11,674 bases of DNA, taken from positions 1 to 11,674 of the forward strand of contig JASHRE010000735.1 of the NCBI GenBank assembly GCA_030037515.1, given 5' to 3'. The position numbers and the translations under genes were made by a program. The DNA comes from Candidatus Sulfotelmatobacter sp. Lineage in GTDB: Bacteria; Acidobacteriota; Terriglobia; Terriglobales; Acidobacteriaceae. The notes below the pieces were generated by a model. It did not search any database. It was not told the origin of the DNA and saw only the letters and a program-made list of their open reading frames with translations. Of this stretch, positions 1-4,202 are shown piece after piece (position 1 is the stretch's first letter; each line of letters starts with the position of its first letter).

Positions 1-408
1 CTGCAACGCCTTTGCGCCCATTCCGCCGGAAAAGCAGCAATCGAGTGTCACAAGAAGCCGACGGCAGGGAATTCGTGCGCACCACTCGCCAAGGGTGGCA
101 AGCGGAATTGATGTCCCTGCGACATCGTATGGATCGGTGTCGCAGCTCACGATCTCATGCGTCTCCGATCCGTGGCCCGAAAAAGCGATGACGGCTACAT
201 CATCCGGCGCGGTCGCCGTGAGTTTTCTAAACTCTTCCGCGATCGCGGCCGAAGTTGCCTGCTCGTCCGTGAGCAGCACAGTTTCGCCGCCCATCGAATC
301 GGTAAAGAGACTATGTAAAGCCGTGGCGTCGCGACGGGGGCAGCTTAGCCAGTCGATTCCTGGCGAAGCGTAACGGTCGATGCCTATGAAAAGGCCCCTG
401 AACGACAA
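1..408 (-). CDS. Caspase-like cysteine protease (peptidase C14 family), N-terminal part, cut by the window edge
   Basis: The reverse strand encodes 136 residues with the hallmarks of a caspase p20-like domain and no stop before the edge. It opens with a beta-strand RGLFIGIDRYASP, then LSCPRRDA, and continues to FSGHGS, with candidate catalytic His at residue 79. LVTLDCCFSGG follows, with candidate nucleophile Cys125, the second Cys, aligned to metacaspase D-x-C-x-SG. Both dyad residues are present, so a cytosolic endopeptidase is likely. Bacterial relatives usually carry a C-terminal sensor, repeat or effector region, which lies outside the window. I chose the TTG start at 406-408 because GGAG lies 8 nt upstream; ATT at 421-423 is a poorer alternative and a stop at 478-480 limits extension. 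The gene starts 31 nt after the hipA stop on the same strand, so co-transcription with hipBA is likely. The family assignment is strong; substrate and role are unknown. Confidence 0.88.
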   Translation of the reverse strand, partial: MSFRGLFIGIDRYASPGIDWLSCPRRDATALHSLFTDSMGGETVLLTDEQATSAAIAEEFRKLTATAPDDVAVIAFSGHGSETHEIVSCDTDPYDVAGTSIPLATLGEWCARIPCRRLLVTLDCCFSGGMGAKALQ

Positions 409-439
409 ATTCTTTTCTCCAATCGCGACCGTTTCGCCC

Positions 440-1693
440 TCAGGCGAAACTCCGTGCTTTCTCGCAGCGCTCGCGTATCAGCGCCGCCACCTTTTCGGCG
501 GTCACGTTGACGATCTGAACTTTTGTGAGCGATTGAATGACAGTGTTTGCCAACTCCGGGACGCGGCGGCGGACCAGGGGCTTGCCGAGGCCCGCCTCCT
601 CCGCCAGCTGCTCGAAATCTTTCGCGGTGATCCTCTCGGACGAATATTCCTTTCCGATCTTCATCGCCATGTCGCGGCTGAGATCGGGGTAATAGACCGT
701 GCTGACGATGTCGTAGAGGGGCGAGAATCTTGTCTCGCGCCCGCCCTTTTCGAACGGCTTGTAGAGCAGCGAATAATTCTTGCCGTGCGCGTCGTTATTG
801 CCCACCAGGTAGTTGAAGATCACCGCGTCCACAAGGCGGGCGAGATCGATGACCGGCGTGCTCGATACGTCGCGCAGCAGCCCGAAACACTGCTTGAGCG
901 ACGGCCCGCCCTCAACCTGGTATTTCATTTCGGAGACGAAGCCGAGCGCCTGGCAGAAATCCTCCTGATGGAGGCGCCCTAACGTCGGCTTGCCATCGGC
1001 CGATTTGCCGTGAAGGCGGTCATAGCGCTCGACGACGAGGAAATCGATGCCGTCGACGGTGCGTATCTCGACCGCCGCCGCCGGCAGGCCGGCCGCCGCG
1101 GACAGCTTCATGCAGAGTGCCTCGTTGAAGACGACACCCTCGAAACGCTCGACGGCGGGCTTCAGAATGTGCGTGCTCGGCGCTCCGCCGAGCGGCACGG
1201 AAACCTCGCCGCCCTCGATGCGCACGGCGACTTTGTCCTGCGCGCCGGCGAGCGACAGCCTGATGCCCTTGTCGCCCGCGAGAAGCGGACGCTTCGGCAA
1301 CTCCCGCAGGATGTCGGCCAGTTCCGCGTCCGTGAGTTTGCGATAGTCGTAGTTTTTCTCCGGCGGCGCGCCGCCGGCGGGGACGAAAGTGACCGCGCCC
1401 GCGCATTCGCCGCCGATGCGCTCCAGCATCGCGTAGTCGTTGTGCGCGCTGATCCCGAGATTGCGAGCGATGATCTCCCGCTTCTCTTGCTCGGGCAGAA
1501 TGCCGCCGAAGAAACCGCGGCATTCCTTTCCCTTGAACGGTTCCGGCCGAAGCGGCAGCGATTGCGAGAGAGGCACGGAGCCTTGTCTTTTGAGCCAGCC
1601 TTCCGCGTAGGTGAAGAGCATCTGGCCGCCATCATCCTGGACCAGCTGGCCCGCGATGTCGTCGCCCACATAAACGTCGAGCGTTCTGGCCAT
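440..1693 (-). CDS. hipA: HipA-family serine/threonine kinase toxin
   Basis: This 417-residue protein matches HipA along its full length. The N-terminal subdomain (about 1-105) is followed by RLSLAGAQDK (145-154), the glycine-rich loop; its Ser147 aligns with the autophosphorylated Ser150 of E. coli HipA. Next come THILKP (174-179), VERYDR (221-226) and LHQEDFCQALG (241-251). The catalytic stretch is VGNNDAHGKN (297-306), with Asp301 as catalytic base and Asn306 as metal ligand. PLYDIVST (325-332) carries the DFG-like Asp328. No key residue is lost, so the kinase is probably active. In E. coli, HipA phosphorylates glutamyl-tRNA synthetase and induces growth arrest; the target here is unknown. 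The ATG lies 3 nt after the hipB stop, the usual tight antitoxin-first arrangement. The next gene downstream is a caspase-like protease, which is not a standard partner. Confidence 0.95.
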   Translation of the reverse strand: MARTLDVYVGDDIAGQLVQDDGGQMLFTYAEGWLKRQGSVPLSQSLPLRPEPFKGKECRGFFGGILPEQEKREIIARNLGISAHNDYAMLERIGGECAGAVTFVPAGGAPPEKNYDYRKLTDAELADILRELPKRPLLAGDKGIRLSLAGAQDKVAVRIEGGEVSVPLGGAPSTHILKPAVERFEGVVFNEALCMKLSAAAGLPAAAVEIRTVDGIDFLVVERYDRLHGKSADGKPTLGRLHQEDFCQALGFVSEMKYQVEGGPSLKQCFGLLRDVSSTPVIDLARLVDAVIFNYLVGNNDAHGKNYSLLYKPFEKGGRETRFSPLYDIVSTVYYPDLSRDMAMKIGKEYSSERITAKDFEQLAEEAGLGKPLVRRRVPELANTVIQSLTKVQIVNVTAEKVAALIRERCEKARSFA

Positions 1694-1696
1694 GGC

Positions 1697-1921
1697 TTAC
1701 GCCTCTCCCGCCGGCGGCGTCAGCGTCACCGTAATGCCGAGCGTCTGCAGAATGCGGAGCGACTTGCCGAGCTCACAGGTTTCCTTGCCCTTTTCGAGAT
1801 CGATGACGAAGCGCAGCCCCGTCCCGGCGGTCAGGGCCAGATCCTTCTGGGTAACGCCGAGGCGCTTGCGCGTTTGCCGGACCAGTGCGCCGATCTCTGT
1901 AGCCGTGTATTTCAACGCCAC
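1697..1921 (-). CDS. hipB: HipB-like XRE-family antitoxin and autorepressor
   Basis: This protein of about 74 residues is almost entirely a lambda-Cro/XRE helix-turn-helix. IGALVRQTRKRLGVTQKDLA (10-29) covers helices 1 and 2, GTGLRFVIDLEKGK (33-46) the recognition helix and turn, and LGKSLRILQTLGITVTL the last helices. The C-terminal TLTPPAGEA is short, as in many HipB-type regulators. Such proteins neutralise HipA and repress their own operon by binding palindromes, and three palindromes lie just upstream here. The start is uncertain. GTG at 1919-1921 gives the longest protein but has a GGA touching it; TTG at 1913-1915 lies 5 nt after GGAG and would shorten the protein by two residues. No ATG is available. 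hipA follows after 3 nt. Confidence 0.9.
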   Translation of the reverse strand: MALKYTATEIGALVRQTRKRLGVTQKDLALTAGTGLRFVIDLEKGKETCELGKSLRILQTLGITVTLTPPAGEA

Positions 1922-1932
1922 TCCGCTGAAAG

Positions 1933-1946
1933 TTACCGTACGGGAA
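1933..1946. promoter_or_regulatory. hip operator 1 (proximal palindrome)
   Basis: TTACCGTACGGGAA is a near-perfect 14-bp palindrome centred at 1939/1940, lying between the -10 box and the hipB start. One symmetric position is broken (TTA…GAA). It shares its core CCGTACGG with two further copies upstream. This is the expected place for HipB autorepression. Confidence 0.72.
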
Positions 1947-1975
1947 TATTATGCCACTTATCAGGCCAAAATCAA
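1946..1975 (-). promoter_or_regulatory. Likely hipBA promoter
   Basis: On the minus strand a -35 box TTGATT (1970-1975) and a -10 box TAATAT (1946-1951) are separated by 18 nt. They point toward hipB, whose start is about 25 nt downstream of the -10. Operator 1 begins at the last base of the -10 box, so a bound repressor would block RNA polymerase. Assigned by eye from the sigma-70 consensus. Confidence 0.55.
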
Positions 1976-1982
1976 TTAAATA

Positions 1983-1996
1983 TTCCCGTACGGTAA
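1983..1996. promoter_or_regulatory. hip operator 2 (middle palindrome)
   Basis: TTCCCGTACGGTAA is centred at 1989/1990, exactly 50 bp from operator 1. It is the mirror image of operator 1, with the imperfect arm on the other side. It lies just upstream of the predicted -35 box. Confidence 0.72.
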
Positions 1997-2032
1997 TAAT
2001 GTGCCAATATAATGCCCAATCATGGCCGATTA

Positions 2033-2046
2033 TTCCCGTACGGGAA
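2033..2046. promoter_or_regulatory. hip operator 3 (distal palindrome)
   Basis: TTCCCGTACGGGAA is a perfect 14-bp palindrome centred at 2039/2040, exactly 50 bp from operator 2. It is probably the strongest of the three sites. The DNA between sites 1/2 and 2/3 is also partly alike (shared TGCCA…AT…GCC words), so the sites look like diverged 50-bp tandem repeat units. Confidence 0.7.
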
Positions 2047-2066
2047 CATAAACCTCTGCATGCCCA

Positions 2067-2091
2067 TAAGTTATTTGGGCCTTATAACTTA
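2067..2091. other. Perfect 8-bp hairpin between the hip operators and the intron-like region
   Basis: TAAGTTAT (2067-2074) and ATAACTTA (2084-2091) are exact inverted repeats around a 9-nt loop. No T-run follows, so a simple intrinsic terminator is unlikely. It could be a regulatory palindrome, an insertion target for a mobile element, or part of the structured RNA that seems to follow. Confidence 0.45.
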
Positions 2092-2335
2092 GCCATGGAG
2101 CGTCCTGGAAGCGCATTGTTCTAGCAGGTGAAAGTCCTGTCCGGGTGGCGCCGGAGCGCTCGGTAGCAGACTCCCGGTCGCGAAAGAGATCCGAGCGGCT
2201 AGGCAGAGTGTCAAAAGCCCTTGTAAAAGAGGGGAGCAAACCAGCGGGCTGCAACAATCAGTGAACGCAATAGCCTCGACAAATTATCAGCCGAAAGGTG
2301 TTTGGGAGAGCCGAGCTGTAAGCAAGCGCGAGCTG
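2092..2335 (+). ncRNA. Possible 5' remnant of a group II intron (domain I-like), without its reverse transcriptase
   Basis: I see no credible protein in this stretch of about 240 bp. It contains CAGGTGAAAGTCCTG (about 2126-2140), a small hairpin with a GAAA-containing loop typical of the 5' region of bacterial group II introns. GC-rich, purine-rich segments with several short self-complementary runs follow, as expected of a folded RNA: the GGTAGCAGACTCCCGG area, GAGGGGAGCAAACCAGCGGG, and GAGAGCCGAGCTGTAAGC. The canonical GTGYG 5' end is not found and no maturase/RT gene follows, so if the assignment is right this is a truncated copy. The call rests on recalled resemblance and not on a covariance model. 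It may instead be another structured or mobile-element non-coding end. Confidence 0.42.
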
Positions 2336-2592
2336 CAGACCACATCAGCGACAAGCCTCTCCTGGTACTGACGGCTGCTGAGAACACCGATGCAACACTG
2401 AATAGTGGTCTCAGCCAGCAGGATTTCGAGGCTTTTCAACGCATTTGGGTCGATGATCTCCAGATGCGCTTGGCGCGTCTCTCCACTCGCGGCAGGCGCA
2501 TCATGGTGTTGGGAAGCGGTCAACGACATCCCTTCGGATCGCCCCGATGCCGTTGTGGACGCAGTCCACGTCGTCCGCACAGCAGCGATAAC
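2335..2592 (+). pseudogene. Alpha/beta hydrolase, C-terminal fragment, frameshifted
   Basis: Two reading frames join into the end of an alpha/beta-hydrolase fold protein. Up to 2520 the frame reads SDKPLLVLTAAEN, then LSQQDFEAFQRIWVDDLQMR, LARLSTRGRRIMVLGSG. Removing one A from the CAAC at 2521-2524 restores GHDIPSDRPDAVVDAV in the next frame, which supplies the expected catalytic His and the family's typical tail. A single-base insertion therefore broke the gene. The N-terminal two thirds, with the nucleophile elbow and acid residue, are absent: upstream sequence is the intron-like region. The frame stays open past 2592 to about 2815, but that extension does not resemble the family. This is a non-functional remnant; the original substrate cannot be told. 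Confidence 0.72.
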
Positions 2593-2782
2593 TGAGAAGC
2601 AGGCTTCAGACCTGTTCGCGACAAACCCGGAACTCGCAGAAGTTTCCGCAAAGCGGAACACCACGTCGCAAGGCGCGTATTTGATCATCGCGGCTCACGC
2701 ATCGGACCGTACGCCACCTTTAGACTTCGCGGAGGTCCGCCGCGACGCCATGAAGTGGTGTCGCAGTTTCCAAGCGGGGAAG
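2593..2782. other. Spacer between the hydrolase remnant and the DUF6632-like gene; nothing convincing seen
   Basis: About 190 bp. An open plus-strand frame crosses it but has no family resemblance, no start and no ribosome binding site of its own. I see no clear terminator, repeat or RNA gene. Confidence 0.4.
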
Positions 2783-3151
2783 CTATGCCACAACAGCGGA
2801 GGCTTTCTCGACTGACTGCTTTGCTGGAGCCAGCAAGACCAGCACCGCGCCGACGATTGCGAACACAACCACTCCTGCGAGTTCTCGGCGTTCGATGACA
2901 TTCCGGTATTCCTGCGCTGCCATTACCGCAGCATGCGCAAGATTCGCCCACCCGGCGAAGGCGATCAGGCTGCGGTTCGCCACTGGATCGCGCACCGCCA
3001 GCAGCAAGAAAATTCCGAGCGCGACGTAGATGCTCATTATCATTGGCACCGCAGGTTCTCGCGAGAAAAACATCGTGAGCGGAATAACTCCCGCTATAAA
3101 CAACAATCCCACCACAACCAAGACGATCTTCAACACTCGTTCTCGACGCAT
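2783..3151 (-). CDS. Small four-helix membrane protein, DUF6632-like
   Basis: A 122-residue integral membrane protein with four predicted hydrophobic helices: about 6-29 (VLKIVLVVVGLLFIAGVIPL), 36-53 (PMIMSIYVALGIFLLLAV), 62-80 (IAFAGWANLAHAAVMAAQ) and 91-109 (LAGVVVFAIVGAVLVLLA). The N-terminus MRRERVLK is positively charged and should face the cytoplasm. The conserved DPVANRSLI loop and FAGWANLAHAAVM helix resemble proteins labelled DUF6632, common in acidobacterial genomes; this is from memory. Function is unknown. ATG at 3149-3151 is supported by GGAG 6 nt upstream. The gene is intact but isolated between two pseudogene zones, with an IS110 remnant starting 130 bp upstream on the other strand. 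Confidence 0.82.
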   Translation of the reverse strand: MRRERVLKIVLVVVGLLFIAGVIPLTMFFSREPAVPMIMSIYVALGIFLLLAVRDPVANRSLIAFAGWANLAHAAVMAAQEYRNVIERRELAGVVVFAIVGAVLVLLAPAKQSVEKASAVVA

Positions 3152-3175
3152 GGTGAACTCCCTATTGTCCTTCGC

Positions 3176-3203
3176 AATATGGACATAATTGATTCCATAA
3201 CAA
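3176..3203 (-). promoter_or_regulatory. Candidate promoter of the DUF6632-like gene
   Basis: On the minus strand TTGTTA (3198-3203), a 16-nt spacer and CATATT (3176-3181) precede the start codon at 3151 by about 25 nt. Both boxes are imperfect. If correct, the IS110 end must lie to the right of about 3204. Confidence 0.3.
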
Positions 3204-3280
3204 TGCCGGCTCCTCTAGACCCGAGTAAGCTTGGTGGTGCCAAACCAACCATGAAGGCTCGGGTAGAAAGGAGCCGAACA

Positions 3281-3421
3281 ATGATCATTATAGGAGTGGA
3301 TTACCATCCGAGCTTCCAGCAAATTGCATTAGTGGATACTGAAACGGGCGATTACGGAGAGCAGCGACTGGGACATCCCGAAGAAGCGCAGACGTTTTAC
3401 CGAGGCCTGGCGGAACAGGGA
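3281..3421 (+). pseudogene. IS110-family transposase, N-terminal fragment
   Basis: ATG at 3281, preceded by GGAG 7 nt upstream, opens MIIIGVDYHPSFQQIALVDT, then TETGDYGEQRLGHPEE and FYRGLAEQG. This is the start of an IS110-family (DEDD, RuvC-like) transposase, with the first acidic residue at Asp7 in GVDYH. After about 47 residues the family homology stops, and the frame runs directly into an IS5-family transposase. The remaining acidic residues and the C-terminal Tnp20 serine domain are missing, so it cannot transpose. The intact proteins are about 300-400 residues long. In IS110 elements the non-coding left end upstream of this gene can encode the bridge RNA; 3204-3280 may be a remnant of that end, but I cannot fold it reliably. 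Confidence 0.8.
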
Positions 3422-4198
3422 ATGCAAGGCCGATGGGAACTCAGTGATGCCCAGTGGAACTTCGTCGAACCGATTTTGCGCCCGGAGCGGCGTGCCGACG
3501 GTCGCGGGTCGGCCGTGGCGCGACACGCGGGCCGTACTCAACGGAATTCTGTGGGTCTTGGGTACGGGAGCACAGTGGCGCGAAGCCAAGAGATATCCGC
3601 CGTATCAGACCTGCGACCGCCGCTTTCAGCAGTCGGTGCAGGAAGGCAAGCTGGAGTGCATCTTGCATGTGCTGGCAGAAGCGCTGCACGCCCAAGGGAA
3701 GCTGCAACTGGGGGAGGCTTTCATCGACGCCTCCTTCACGGGAGCAAAAAAGGGGGCCTCGCGGTCGGGCCCACCAAACGCGGCAAGGGGACTAAAATCC
3801 CCGCTCTCGCCGATGATCACAGTCTTCCTCTCGCCGTCAGTATCGAAAGCGCCTCGCCGCACGAGAGCCAACTCGTCGATGGGGTCCTCGGGCACAGTTT
3901 CCTCGACACTCTCCCGGCGCAGCTGATCGGCGACAAAGCCTATGACAGTGACCGTTTGGACCGTGACTTGGTCGAGCGCTGCGGCATCGAGTTGATTGCA
4001 CCGCATCGCGGCGTGCGCCGAAGCCCGACGCGGGATGGTCCTCCGTCGCGCCGCTACTGCAGACGTTGGCGAGTCGAACGACTTTTTGCTTGGCTGCATC
4101 ACTTTCGTCGGCTGGTAATCCGCTGGGAGTACCGCGTCGAGAACTTTTTCGGCATGGTTCGCCTAGGCTGCATGCAAATCTTGCTCACGTATTTATGA
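3422..4198 (+). pseudogene. IS5-family (IS427-like) DDE transposase, broken by a single-base insertion
   Basis: Joining frames gives a nearly complete IS5-type transposase. It begins RWELSDAQWNFVEPIL (about 3431 onward). One extra G in the GGG at 3506-3508 breaks the frame. After it, RPWRDTRAVLNGILWVLGTG, WREAKRYPPYQTCDRRF and FIDASFTGAKKG read in the shifted frame. From 3752 the last part lies in the original frame: LAVGPTKRGKGTK, IGDKAYDSD, RWRVERLFAWLHHFRRL, ending MVRLGCMQILLTYL. The DDE triad is visible: Asp at 3726-3728, Asp at 3932-3934, Glu at 4076-4078. The second frame change is a -1 shift at A6G5, as in naturally two-frame IS427-type elements, whereas the first looks like a mutation. 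I cannot find terminal inverted repeats on either side. No intact transposase is made. Confidence 0.85.
3746..3752 (+). promoter_or_regulatory. Probable programmed -1 ribosomal frameshift site in the IS5-family transposase
   Basis: The heptamer A AAA AAG stands in the correct register of the orfA frame (gcA AAA AAG), inside an A6G5 run at 3746-3756. A -1 slip here continues FTGAKK into GGLAVGPTKRG, the natural downstream frame. This is the same heptamer used in E. coli dnaX, and it fits the two-ORF organisation of IS427-like elements. A plain one-base deletion is the alternative. Confidence 0.6.
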
Positions 4199-4202
4199 TG
4201 GA

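Larger units (their letters stand above)
3204..4202 (+). mobile_element. Composite remnant: IS110 left part joined to an IS5-family element
   Basis: The IS110 upstream region and N-terminus pass directly into an IS5-family transposase gene that ends 4 nt before the stop of the oppositely oriented ADOP gene. There is no room for IS5 terminal repeats at either junction, and the right part of IS110 is absent. The region is best explained as insertion followed by deletions or illegitimate recombination. The left limit is a guess, based on the promoter of the neighbouring gene. Confidence 0.6.

Noticed and set aside
95..373. 92-residue plus-strand open frame
   Set aside because: It lies opposite the caspase-like domain, whose catalytic motifs are on the minus strand.
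380..1996. Long plus-strand open frames (380-982 and 1010-1996) opposite hipA and hipB
   Set aside because: They are antisense to clearly conserved HipA/HipB proteins, arginine- and alanine-rich with low complexity, and without ribosome binding sites. They are by-products of high GC.
1933..2046. The three 50-bp-spaced repeats as a CRISPR array
   Set aside because: The repeats are 14-bp palindromes, the intervening segments resemble each other, there are only three, and they flank a hipB promoter. Operators explain them better.
2067..2091. Hairpin as an intrinsic terminator
   Set aside because: The stem is AT-rich and no T-run follows on either strand.
2593..2815. Extension of the hydrolase frame to 2815
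   Set aside because: Family resemblance stops near 2592 and the extension overlaps the end of the DUF6632-like gene. It is simply a frame without stops.
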